The translations under genes were made by a program, and so were the position numbers. The notes under the pieces were generated by a model. The model saw nothing but the letters and a program-made list of their open reading frames with translations. It was not told the origin of the DNA and made no database searches. Positions 9,772-16,367 of a stretch of 26,459 bases of DNA are shown here, one piece after another; position 1 is the stretch's first letter, and each line of letters opens with the position of its first letter. The stretch lies in assembly GCA_038202795.1 (NCBI GenBank), contig JBBREQ010000028.1, positions 1-26,459 on the forward strand, in the 5' to 3' direction. This DNA comes from PHET01 sp038202795. Lineage in GTDB: Bacteria; Actinomycetota; Coriobacteriia; Anaerosomatales; PHET01.

Positions 9772-11143
9772 ACCCCCGCGCTATCGCTCGCGCTGCCAGC
9801 ACCCCACTCGCGCCCGCCTGCACCAAGCCTCGAGTTATGCCGGCGCCATCACCGATTGCGTAGAGCCCGGCGACAGGTGTCCGCAGGTTCTCATCAACAG
9901 CGAGCCGCGATGAGTAGAACTTGACCTCGACGCCATAGAACAGCGTGTTGGGACCTGCGAGCCCCGGCACCAGTGTGTCCATCGCCTCGATGAACTCGAG
10001 TATGTCGGTGAGGTGCCGGTAGGGCAGTACCGCAGAAAGGTCGCCCGGAGTGGCGTGCCCCATCGTGGGCTCGATGATCGACTGAGCTATGCGCTCGGGC
10101 GTAGAGCGGCGACCGGCCTTCAGGTCGCTGTAGCGCTGCACCAGAATGCCGTCTCCCAAGAGATTGGCGAGCCGGGCGATGGAGCGACCGTACATGATGG
10201 GGTCGTCGAACGGCTCGGTGAATCGCTGGCTCACCAGCACGGCGAAGTTGGTGTTGGCCGTCTGCGACTCCGCGAAACTGTGCCCGTTGACGGTTACCAC
10301 GTCGCCGTAGCTCTCTGTGGTCACCTCACCGTAGGGGTTCATGCAAAACGTGCGGACCGTGTCACCGAACGCCTTGGTGTGGTAGACGAGCTTGGCTTCG
10401 TAGAGCGGCGTGGTAAGACGCTCCATGATGGGTGCCGGGCACTCAACACGCACGCCGATATCCACGGCGTTACTGGACAGCGGGATGCCCAGCTGCTTGG
10501 CCTGCTCGGCGAGCCAGTTCGCACCTTCGCGCCCCGGAGCGGCGATAACCGTGGCCGCGCCCGCCACCGTGCCGTCGCTGAGTTCGACACCTGTCACGAC
10601 GCCGTCCTGCGCAAGGATCCTCACCGCCGAGAGCTCAGTGCGCACGTCGACGCCCAGGCCTTCGAGGTGGACGCGCATCGCGTCAAGCACTTCCGGTGAG
10701 CGGTCCGTGCCCAAATGGCGGATGGGCATGGGTACGAGCTTCATGCCCGCCATCGTCGCCTCGCGCTCCAGCGCAAGCGCCGTGTGCGGATCAGCCCCGT
10801 GGACCTCGTGGGTCGCGCCGAACTCCAGCCACAGCTTGTCCGAGTACTCGATGAGCTCTTCCAGGTCCTTGTGGGCCACGTAATCGCCCAACCAGCCGCC
10901 CACCTCGGTCGTGAGCGTGAGCTTCCCATCCGAGAAGGCGCCCGCGCCGCCCCAACCGGTCATGATGTCGCAGGTCTTGCATCCGATGCATGAGGTCTCG
11001 CGCGAAGGGCACCGGCGCTTCGCTATCGAGTGCCCCTTCTCCACCATCAGGATGGACTTCGTACCCAAGCGAGTGAGCTCGAGTGCCGCGAAGATCCCTG
11101 CAGGCCCCGCTCCCACGATGATGACGTCATACGTCGATGACAC
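9770..11143 (-). CDS. FAD-dependent dehydrogenase, COG2509-type (NAD(P)/FAD-dependent oxidoreductase)
   Basis: 457 residues. N-terminal dinucleotide-binding motif DVIIVGAGPAGIFAALEL, then the family-typical cysteine region KRRCPSRETSCIGCKTCDIM running into TGWGGAGAFSDGKLTL, and a C-terminal FAD-binding GLYAIGDGAGITRGLVQAGASG. The cysteine cluster resembles that of uncharacterised COG2509 flavoproteins; the substrate is unknown. The start chosen is GTG 11143, which has GAGGGG six bases upstream; GTG 11164 is in frame but that ribosome site would lie inside it. Nothing in the neighbourhood (dnaB upstream, purA downstream) suggests a pathway. Family assignment is confident; the physiological reaction is not known. 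Confidence 0.9.
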   Translation of the reverse strand: MSSTYDVIIVGAGPAGIFAALELTRLGTKSILMVEKGHSIAKRRCPSRETSCIGCKTCDIMTGWGGAGAFSDGKLTLTTEVGGWLGDYVAHKDLEELIEYSDKLWLEFGATHEVHGADPHTALALEREATMAGMKLVPMPIRHLGTDRSPEVLDAMRVHLEGLGVDVRTELSAVRILAQDGVVTGVELSDGTVAGAATVIAAPGREGANWLAEQAKQLGIPLSSNAVDIGVRVECPAPIMERLTTPLYEAKLVYHTKAFGDTVRTFCMNPYGEVTTESYGDVVTVNGHSFAESQTANTNFAVLVSQRFTEPFDDPIMYGRSIARLANLLGDGILVQRYSDLKAGRRSTPERIAQSIIEPTMGHATPGDLSAVLPYRHLTDILEFIEAMDTLVPGLAGPNTLFYGVEVKFYSSRLAVDENLRTPVAGLYAIGDGAGITRGLVQAGASGVLAARAIARG

Positions 11144-11323
11144 GTTGTACCCCTCAGGACTCACACCTCAGACGCCCACTGCGTCCAAGCACCGCCGAGT
11201 ATCGTATCCCCCCTGTCAAGAGAGGGGCGATATACGGTATCTATTGAGTGTCTGACGGTTTTCCTCAATGGATGAACGGCGATGGCGTAGGGTGCCCAAG
11301 ATTCCGCCCTCCCGACCCGCCAG

Positions 11324-12694
11324 CTACCCCTTACCTGTCATGTTGACGAACTTGGTGAATCGGTCCATGAACACCAACGGAATCGTATCCAACGGTCCGT
11401 TGCGGTGCTTGGCAACGATTAGTTCCGCAGTCCCGCGCGGAGGCCGCCCATCTTCGTCCTCTGAGCCCGGCATCGTATTTCTATCCAAGAACATGACGAC
11501 ATCCGCGTCCTGCTCAATCGCGCCCGATTCCCTCAGGTCTGAGAGCTGCGGACGTTTGCCCGCACGTTGCTCGACAGCACGCGACAGCTGCGAGAGAGCG
11601 ACCACCGGCACCTTGAGCTCCTTGGCGAGAATCTTGAGCCCTCGCGAGATCTCGGATATCTCGACCTGACGGTTTTCGGAGCGTCGGTTCTGCGGCTGCA
11701 TGAGCTGCAGATAGTCGACAATGATCAGGCCCTTCTCCTTGTTGCGCAGCTGACGACGGGCTTTTGCTCGGACTTCGAGAATCGATATGGAGGGCGTGTC
11801 GTCGACCCAGAAATCGAGCTTGGCGAGCTTGCCCATGGACGTGTGGATCGCATGCCAGTCCGTCTCCTTGAGATAGCCCGCGCGCACGTCCTGGAGGTTG
11901 ATGCGCGCCTCGGCACACAGCACGCGTTGCACGAGCTGCTCGGCGGACATCTCGAGTGAGAATACCGCTACCGAGGTGCCCTCTTTTGCCGCATTGACCG
12001 CCATGTTGAGCGCCAGTGCCGTCTTACCCACCGAGGGGCGCGCCGCCAAGATGACCAAGTCGCCAGAGTGCAGGCCGGCCAGCAGCTTGTCGAGGTCTTT
12101 GAATCCCGTGGGGACGCCTACGACGTGCTCACCTCGCTCGAACATCTCCTCGAGCTGCTGGAATGAGCCCTTGAGCAACTCGTTCATCTCACGGAAGTTG
12201 CTCGATACCCGCTTGTTGGTGACCTGGAAGATCAGCCGCTCAGCGTCCTCGACCACCATGTCGAGGTCGTCGGGGGCGTCGTATCCCATCGCCACGATCT
12301 GTGTTGCGGCACCGATTATCTGGCGCAGCATCGACAGCCGCTTGACGATTTCTGCATACCGCTGCCAGTTGGCGGTTGTGGGAACTGCTCCTGAGAGATC
12401 TAGCAGGTAAGGCTTGCCGCCAGCCGTCTCGAGCATGTCCGTGGACTCAAGCCGATCAGCGACAGACAGGTGGTCAACAGGCACAGACCTCGCGTACAGA
12501 TCACTCATGGCCGTGAAGATCCGCCCGTGGGCCGGGCGATAGAAATCCGTGTCCGCCAGCATGCCCAAAGCACCCTCGACGGCATCGCCAGAGAGCAGCA
12601 TCGCGCCAAGAACCGCCTGCTCAGCCTCCATATTGTGAGGCGGAACCCTGTCATTTCGCTGCTGCCGAACCGCCATGTCCATCACATCCGCCAT
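11324..12694 (-). CDS. dnaB: Replicative DNA helicase
   Basis: Hexameric 5'-3' helicase that unwinds DNA at the replication fork and recruits primase. 456 residues from ATG 12694. Seen: N-terminal domain beginning PPHNMEAEQAVLGAMLLSGD, linker region, then the RecA-type ATPase with Walker A ARPSVGKTALALNMA, Walker B LIIVDYLQLMQ, and the C-terminal SQLSRAVEQRAGKRPQLSDL and DADVVMFLDR motifs. No intein. A longer reading to 12853 would run through the DnaA-box region and is rejected; a GAGGGG site lies about 13 bases ahead of ATG 12694, and two further ATGs (12682, 12676) are alternatives. It follows rplI but is separated by a strong terminator, so it probably has its own promoter with palindrome and DnaA-box-like sequences. 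Confidence 0.97.
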   Translation of the reverse strand: MADVMDMAVRQQRNDRVPPHNMEAEQAVLGAMLLSGDAVEGALGMLADTDFYRPAHGRIFTAMSDLYARSVPVDHLSVADRLESTDMLETAGGKPYLLDLSGAVPTTANWQRYAEIVKRLSMLRQIIGAATQIVAMGYDAPDDLDMVVEDAERLIFQVTNKRVSSNFREMNELLKGSFQQLEEMFERGEHVVGVPTGFKDLDKLLAGLHSGDLVILAARPSVGKTALALNMAVNAAKEGTSVAVFSLEMSAEQLVQRVLCAEARINLQDVRAGYLKETDWHAIHTSMGKLAKLDFWVDDTPSISILEVRAKARRQLRNKEKGLIIVDYLQLMQPQNRRSENRQVEISEISRGLKILAKELKVPVVALSQLSRAVEQRAGKRPQLSDLRESGAIEQDADVVMFLDRNTMPGSEDEDGRPPRGTAELIVAKHRNGPLDTIPLVFMDRFTKFVNMTGKG

Positions 12695-12741
12695 GCGTGC
12701 GCCTGTCCCCTCTGATGTGCGCCGAGAGCGACGCCCTGCCG

Positions 12742-12747
12742 ATAATA
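12742..12747 (-). promoter_or_regulatory. Putative -10 element of dnaB
   Basis: TATTAT (5/6 match to the consensus) on the minus strand, directly next to a 20-bp palindrome that would cover the spacer and -35 position. No good -35 is visible, which would fit an activator- or repressor-controlled promoter. The leader to ATG 12694 would be about 40 bases. Confidence 0.4.
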
Positions 12748-12748
12748 G

Positions 12749-12768
12749 CGCTGTGTCCTGACACAGCG
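12749..12768. promoter_or_regulatory. Perfect 20-bp palindrome upstream of dnaB, putative operator
   Basis: CGCTGTGTC (12749-12757), a CT spacer, then GACACAGCG (12760-12768): nine perfect base pairs per arm. It abuts the putative -10 of dnaB. The two-base spacer is too short for a normal RNA hairpin loop, so a dimeric protein site is likelier. The binding protein is unknown. Confidence 0.55.
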
Positions 12769-12783
12769 AGGGCCGACAACCGC

Positions 12784-12854
12784 GTGTCCACAACACAAGG
12801 TGGACGGTTCGCGCCTCCCGCCAGCGGGTACAGGAGTTGTCCACAGTATCCACA
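12784..12854. promoter_or_regulatory. Cluster of three DnaA-box-like nonamers upstream of dnaB
   Basis: Compared with consensus TTATCCACA: GTGTCCACA at 12784-12792 (7/9), TTGTCCACA at 12837-12845 (8/9) and GTATCCACA at 12846-12854 (8/9). All are in the same orientation, the last two directly abutting. Position between the rplI terminator and the dnaB promoter suggests DnaA control of dnaB or a DnaA-binding locus. Confidence 0.5.
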
Positions 12855-12883
12855 GAACGACTGCTCTACTGTACGCACCGACC

Positions 12884-12920
12884 GAAAACGCAAAGACAGC
12901 GCCGCCCCGAAGGACGGCGC
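12884..12920 (-). terminator. Intrinsic terminator after rplI (UUCG tetraloop)
   Basis: Minus-strand stem GCGCCGTCC / GGGCGGCGC (one G-T wobble) closed by a TTCG tetraloop, plus coordinates 12899-12920, followed by a T-rich tail (TGTCTTTGCGTTTT). It begins 24 bases after the rplI stop and separates the ribosomal/ssb operon from dnaB. Confidence 0.8.
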
Positions 12921-12943
12921 CGTCTCTGACGTATGCGGACTAT

Positions 12944-13561
12944 CTACTCTGCAGCTTCCTCGGCAACCTTTTCAGAAGCCTCGGCGACGGGCTCGTCGAG
13001 CGCAGTCCCGGCTTCGACCTGCTCGGGGGTCTCCTCGACCACCTCGACGAATGAATCGCCGGCAGCGTCGACGCCCTCGACCTCTACAACAGCAGTCGTG
13101 GGAACAGTGGCGTCACCCTCTGCGATGACCTCGACCGTCATTTGAGCCTTCACGTCGCGATAGATCGCGACGCTGATGACATGAGGACCAACGGTCTTGA
13201 TGTGTCCGTGAGTCTCGATCTTGCGACGATCGATCTCAATGCCGAGTTGCTCGGATATGGCTTCCTCGATCATCATCGTGGTCACCGAACCGAACAGACG
13301 GCCCTCTTCGCCCGCCTTCGCGCGGACTTTGACGGTCTTGTCGATGAGAGACTCGGCCAACGAACTCGCGTCGCCGATCCTCAGATCTTCGCGCTTCTTG
13401 ATGTTGTGCATACGGTGCTCGAGCTGTTTGACGTTGCCCGAAGTCGCCGGGATGGCGATCTTACGGGGCAGCAGGTAGTTGACGGCGAAACCCTGCGCGA
13501 CGTCGATGACATCGCCCTCGCCTCCACGACCTTTGAGCTCCTGCAACAAAATGACCTTCAT
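12944..13561 (-). CDS. rplI: 50S ribosomal protein L9 with acidic C-terminal extension
   Basis: Large-subunit protein bound near the L1 stalk on 23S rRNA. Residues 1-148 are the whole normal protein: N-domain MKVILLQELKGRGGEGDVID, GFAVNYLLPRKIA, the long connecting helix, and the C-domain ending AQMTVEVIAEG. Residues about 150-205 are an extra tail rich in Glu, Val, Ala and Asp with virtually no basic residues. Ribosome site GAGGGAA before ATG 13561. It lies 26 bases downstream of rpsR in the canonical rpsF-ssb-rpsR-rplI order and ends the operon (terminator follows). The function of the tail is unknown; acidic tails on L9 occur in some actinobacteria. Confidence 0.97.
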   Translation of the reverse strand: MKVILLQELKGRGGEGDVIDVAQGFAVNYLLPRKIAIPATSGNVKQLEHRMHNIKKREDLRIGDASSLAESLIDKTVKVRAKAGEEGRLFGSVTTMMIEEAISEQLGIEIDRRKIETHGHIKTVGPHVISVAIYRDVKAQMTVEVIAEGDATVPTTAVVEVEGVDAAGDSFVEVVEETPEQVEAGTALDEPVAEASEKVAEEAAE

Positions 13562-13587
13562 GGTATTCCCTCCAGTGACGCGCGGGC

Positions 13588-13848
13588 CTAGCGGCCCTTG
13601 CCGCCCACGCGACCGCTGACGACCGGGACGGTGTACGGCACCAATGCCATCTCGCGGGCCCGTTTGACGGCCGTTGCGAGACGATGCTGGTGCTGGGCGC
13701 AGGTACCTGATACTCGGCGCGGCTTGATCTTGCCACGGTCGGTCATGAACTTGCGCAACAACTGCGTGTCTTTGTAGTCGATGTACTCCGCATGGTCCTT
13801 ACAGAACTGGCAGTACTTACGCCTGGGCTTGCGACCAAAATCGGACAT
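13588..13848 (-). CDS. rpsR: 30S ribosomal protein S18
   Basis: Small-subunit protein that pairs with S6 on the platform. 86 residues, normal length. Sequence shows RKYCQFCKDHAEYIDYKD, KFMTDRGKIKPRRVSGTCAQHQH and RLATAVKRAREMALVPYT. The CxxC plus C/H spacing (C13, C16 and the CAQHQ segment) fits a zinc-binding 'C+' form, as opposed to the zinc-free paralogues made under zinc limitation. Strong ribosome site GGAAGGAGG before ATG 13848. Between ssb and rplI. Confidence 0.97.
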   Translation of the reverse strand: MSDFGRKPRRKYCQFCKDHAEYIDYKDTQLLRKFMTDRGKIKPRRVSGTCAQHQHRLATAVKRAREMALVPYTVPVVSGRVGGKGR

Positions 13849-13866
13849 GTTCTTCTGACCCTCCTT

Positions 13867-13884
13867 CCGCGAATCGGTTCGCGG
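13867..13884. other. Perfect 7-bp hairpin between ssb and rpsR
   Basis: Arms CCGCGAA (13867-13873) and TTCGCGG (13878-13884) around TCGG. It sits directly in front of the rpsR ribosome site, so it could tune rpsR translation or act as an RNA-processing site. No T-tract, so termination is unlikely. Confidence 0.4.
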
Positions 13885-13923
13885 GATTGAAACGGGGCAC
13901 TCGCATGAGCGCCGGTGTTTCGC

Positions 13924-14361
13924 TTAGAACGGAATGTCGTCCTCGAACGTATCGGACGTCTCGGACTTCTCGGACTTCTTGGCCGGAGCAGCAGGGGTGT
14001 CGTAGCCGCCGCCACCTTGATTTCCGCTGTCTCGGGACGACATGAACTCGATGTCATCGGCGATGATCTCGATCTTGCTGCGCTTGTCACCCTCGGGGGT
14101 CTCCCACGAATGCCAACGGAGCTTGCCCTCGATGGCAACCTTGGAACCTTTGGAGAGGAACCGCGAGATCGACTCTCCGCGCTGACCGAACACGACAACG
14201 TCGAAGAAGTTGGGGACGTCTTCCCACTCGCCACTCTGCTGGTTCTTGCGACGGTCGTTGACGGCGATGCCCATCTTGAGGATGGCCATACCGCTTGCGG
14301 TCGCGGTCAGCTCAGGGTCACGCGTGAGATTACCGGTTATGACAACTCGATTGATGCTCAT
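13924..14361 (-). CDS. ssb: Single-stranded DNA-binding protein
   Basis: Coats single-stranded DNA in replication, recombination and repair and docks partners through its C-terminal tip. 145 residues. OB-fold about 1-108: MSINRVVITGNLTRDPEL, MAILKMGIAVNDRRK, NFFDVVVFGQRGE, KVAIEGKLRWHSWETPEG. A short Gly-rich and Lys/Ser/Glu linker follows and ends in the conserved acidic tip FEDDIPF. AAGGTGG before ATG 14361. It lies between rpsF (74-base gap) and rpsR. A LexA-type box in front of the operon's first gene may make ssb damage-inducible. Confidence 0.97.
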   Translation of the reverse strand: MSINRVVITGNLTRDPELTATASGMAILKMGIAVNDRRKNQQSGEWEDVPNFFDVVVFGQRGESISRFLSKGSKVAIEGKLRWHSWETPEGDKRSKIEIIADDIEFMSSRDSGNQGGGGYDTPAAPAKKSEKSETSDTFEDDIPF

Positions 14362-14435
14362 CTCAAAACCACCTTCGTACGATCACGGATCTGGACATTC
14401 GATCCTCGATCCACTGATGCTCTGCGAGGTCTGGA

Positions 14436-14729
14436 TTACTCCCGGTCCTCGCGGTGCAGGAGCATGTAGCGGAGCACCGGATCGGTGATGTGCAGCACGC
14501 GGTCCAGCTCTGCGATGGCACCCGGCGTCGTGTGGAAATCGATGAGCGCGTAATCGCCCTCAGTGAGTTTGTCGATCTCAAAGGCGAGCTTGCGCTTGCC
14601 CCATGAATCGAGATTGTCCACCACGCCCCCGTCTGCAGTGATCAGCCCCTGGACCTTGTCCAAGAGGGCAGCACGAGACTCCTCGTCGAGGGAGGGGTTG
14701 AGTAGTAGCAGTAGTTCGTAAGCCTTCAC
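14436..14729 (-). CDS. rpsF: 30S ribosomal protein S6
   Basis: Small-subunit platform protein that binds S18. 97 residues: MKAYELLLLLNPSLDEESRA, a DNLDSWGKRKLAFEI core and EGDYALIDFHTTPGAIAELD, ending HREDRE. The start is GTG 14729, preceded by a very strong GGGGAGGTGA ribosome site. It overlaps the stop of the LytM gene by four bases (GTGA), so rpsF is coupled to or reads on from that gene. First of the canonical rpsF-ssb-rpsR-rplI block. It lacks the long acidic tail seen on L9. Confidence 0.97.
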   Translation of the reverse strand: MKAYELLLLLNPSLDEESRAALLDKVQGLITADGGVVDNLDSWGKRKLAFEIDKLTEGDYALIDFHTTPGAIAELDRVLHITDPVLRYMLLHREDRE

Positions 14730-15826
14730 TTTGTCACCTCCCCTGGGCTAGACGGCCCCGGAACTGTGAAGGCAGTTTCTCCGGAGCAGGATGTGAGCCC
14801 GCGTAGTGTATCACCGGTCCGCAGCTGCTGCAATGTTCTACCCAACCGGTCTGACACGGGCTCACGGCAAATCATGCGACGCTCGAAGGAGCGAAGACTC
14901 AGAATGAGGGCCGCGCAGGCAACGGCGGCGAATAGCGCCCCATACGCGGGGGCGCCGATTGCGGAGGCCTGTTGGATCGCCGAACGCGCCAAGTCGGCCC
15001 ACGGCGACTGTGCGCTGCTGATCGGCTGGGCGGAACCAGGTAGCACCAACGGTCCTGCCGACGCGGCTTCAATGCCACCGGATGCCAGGGGTGCCAGCGC
15101 TACCCCCGCGCCCATGGAGCCGGCTTCACCCGCAACGGCGGGTGCTTGATGCTCCGCGCCCGCAGTGACACCTGCTGCGTGCCCCAGCCTCCCCGCGAGC
15201 TGCGTCACCGAGATCCGCGCCGTAGAGGCCAGTCCGACACCCTCGCCCATTGCCGCCGGATTCGCGACCACCGGATCCGCGACCGCCGGGCCAACGGCGC
15301 AAGCGGGTGATGGCTCGATCACCGGCTTGGGCTCCTCGGCAGGAGCGCTCACCAAAGCGCCCAGCAAGACGCTGGGGTCGAGATAGAGGTCACCGCTTCT
15401 CAAACTCAGGTGAAGGTGGGGCGAGTCACTCGATGGATCACCGGACTGCGCCAGACTGCCGACAACGTCTCCCACACTGAGTGATGCGCCCTCCTCGACG
15501 CTCAGCCGCTCGAGGGGCATCAGCGTGATCCGCCCCCGATCCGTCTCCATACTCATCGCCAAGACGGTCCCGCCCGACGAACCCGGGACACGGCCGGCGA
15601 AACACACCGTGCCCGAGACAGGGGCCGTGATGTCCTCCCCGGCGCCACACGCAAGATCGACCCCGCGATGCGTCCTCGCACCGCCATCCGGACCCCGGTA
15701 CTCCGCGCCGAACTTCACCATGGCACCGCCGGAGTACAGGTCCGCTTGGGCCACTGAGGGCACGCAGAACACGACCGCTGCAACACCCGCAGCAACGAAC
15801 AGAGACTTCGAGAACACGCGAAACAC
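14726..15826 (-). CDS. Secreted/membrane LytM (M23) domain protein, catalytically doubtful
   Basis: 366 residues from GTG 15826 (GTG 15817 is an alternative; an in-frame TGA lies just upstream). Residues 1-28 form a signal peptide. About 35-145 is a LytM domain: zinc ligands H53 and D57 in THRGVDLACG and the SPHLHLSLR H137/H139 pair. The middle catalytic His, normally in 'YxHLS', is replaced: the aligned stretch reads TLMPLERLSV, with Pro in its place. Residues 150-285 are an Ala/Gly/Pro-rich low-complexity region; about 288-310 is a transmembrane helix (YGALFAAVACAALILSL) followed by a short basic tail. Known: LytM proteins lacking catalytic residues (EnvC, NlpD) act as amidase activators in division. 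Its stop overlaps the rpsF start, and a LexA-type box precedes it. Inference: a damage-responsive cell-wall or division factor. Confidence 0.85.
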   Translation of the reverse strand: MFRVFSKSLFVAAGVAAVVFCVPSVAQADLYSGGAMVKFGAEYRGPDGGARTHRGVDLACGAGEDITAPVSGTVCFAGRVPGSSGGTVLAMSMETDRGRITLMPLERLSVEEGASLSVGDVVGSLAQSGDPSSDSPHLHLSLRSGDLYLDPSVLLGALVSAPAEEPKPVIEPSPACAVGPAVADPVVANPAAMGEGVGLASTARISVTQLAGRLGHAAGVTAGAEHQAPAVAGEAGSMGAGVALAPLASGGIEAASAGPLVLPGSAQPISSAQSPWADLARSAIQQASAIGAPAYGALFAAVACAALILSLRSFERRMICREPVSDRLGRTLQQLRTGDTLRGLTSCSGETAFTVPGPSSPGEVTK

Positions 15827-15865
15827 CCCGCATCATGCGGCGAGAAGCGGGAGAATGGGCTTCTA

Positions 15866-15879
15866 CGAACACTTGTTCG
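15866..15879. promoter_or_regulatory. LexA/SOS-type operator (CGAAC-N4-GTTCG)
   Basis: Perfect 14-base palindrome CGAACACTTGTTCG, an exact match to the Gram-positive/actinobacterial LexA consensus. It lies 40 bases upstream of the LytM start codon in the non-coding gap after the tRNA terminator, so it would control the LytM-rpsF-ssb-rpsR-rplI transcript. A -10-like TAGAAG follows it directly on the minus strand. Confidence 0.65.
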
Positions 15880-15910
15880 CCATCTGCGGCGGGATTCCTG
15901 CCCCATGACC

Positions 15911-15945
15911 AAAGAAAATCGACCGCCCTCACCCCGGCGGTCGAT
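15911..15945 (-). terminator. Intrinsic terminator after tRNA-Gly
   Basis: Perfect 10-bp stem: plus-strand arms ATCGACCGCC (15918-15927) and GGCGGTCGAT (15936-15945), eight-base loop. On the minus strand it is followed by TTTCTTT. It begins 12 bases after the 3' end of the tRNA and insulates it from the LytM operon. Confidence 0.85.
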
Positions 15946-15956
15946 CATGCGTCGCG

Positions 15957-16031
15957 TGGAGCGGGTGACCGGACTCGAACCGGCAACTTTCAGCTTGGGA
16001 AGCTGACGCTCTACCATTGAACTACACCCGC
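15957..16031 (-). tRNA. tRNA-Gly (anticodon CCC)
   Basis: 75 bases including an encoded 3' CCA. Acceptor stem GCGGGTG / CACCCGC, discriminator T, D-arm with GTTCAATGGTAGAGC, anticodon stem TCAGC/GCTGA with loop TTCCCAA (anticodon CCC, decoding GGG), and T-arm GCCGG-TTCGAGT-CCGGT. Own promoter and terminator are visible. Confidence 0.95.
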
Positions 16032-16040
16032 GCGGTGTGG

Positions 16041-16070
16041 AGTGTATCCCAGCCGACAAGCGGGGGGCAA
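16041..16070 (-). promoter_or_regulatory. Putative promoter of tRNA-Gly
   Basis: Minus strand -35-like TTGCCC (16070-16065), 18-base spacer, -10-like TACACT (16046-16041). The predicted start falls about three bases before the mature tRNA 5' end (16031), as expected for a short tRNA leader. Confidence 0.45.
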
Positions 16071-16165
16071 ACTCGCCGAATGCCGTCAGCGATGAGACGA
16101 CATCCCCGCCCGCTCCCTCCGAGAAGCCCGTCCCTCGGCCCACCACACGCCAGAGGCCATGAGAC

Positions 16166-16315
16166 CCAATACACCGTTGTCCCGTCGTATGTGCCGGGTT
16201 TCTCCACCAGCTCCCCACTCGACGGATTGTTGGGCGATTCAGCCGCCAATGCCGCACCCGGAACTGTCAGCGTGCAGACCACGACTCCAGCGACCAACGC
16301 GCCGAGGACTGCCAA
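16166..16315 (-). pseudogene. Possible remnant of a small secreted OB-fold-like membrane protein
   Basis: Between trkA and the tRNA is a 336-base gap (16032-16367) with no convincing gene. One frame begins with a good signal peptide (LAVLGALVAGVVVCTLTVPG then AALAAES) followed by SGELVEKPGTYDGTTVYW, which resembles the first strands of small exported OB-fold proteins. After the Trp all three frames lose any family character and the frame runs into the tRNA. The only in-frame start is TTG 16315 without a ribosome site; an in-frame TGA precedes it. I read it as a decayed 5' fragment, but it could be chance. Confidence 0.3.
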
Positions 16316-16367
16316 GCCGCGCTGCTGGGGTGGCCGTGAGTCTGTCGGGCATCGTCCTTGCGCATCG

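Noticed and set aside
11204..11219. TTGACA with GATACT downstream, as a promoter for the COG2509 gene
   Set aside because: Spacing is only about 10 bases, incompatible with a sigma-70 promoter; no alternative -10 at 16-18 bases.
12695..12853. 53-residue N-terminal extension of DnaB
   Set aside because: Covers the DnaA-box-like sites, palindrome and -10; no DnaB character; ATG 12694 starts the conserved protein.
13861..13895. Hairpin followed by GGGATTGAAAC, resembling the 3' end of a type I CRISPR repeat
   Set aside because: Single copy, no spacing pattern, lies in the ssb-rpsR gap of a conserved ribosomal operon.
15835..16020. Plus-strand ORF with RGAGDRTRTGNFQLGKLTLYH and minus-strand ORF with CSSMVERQLPKLKVAGSSPV
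   Set aside because: Both are well-known false translations of a tRNA gene, here tRNA-Gly(CCC).
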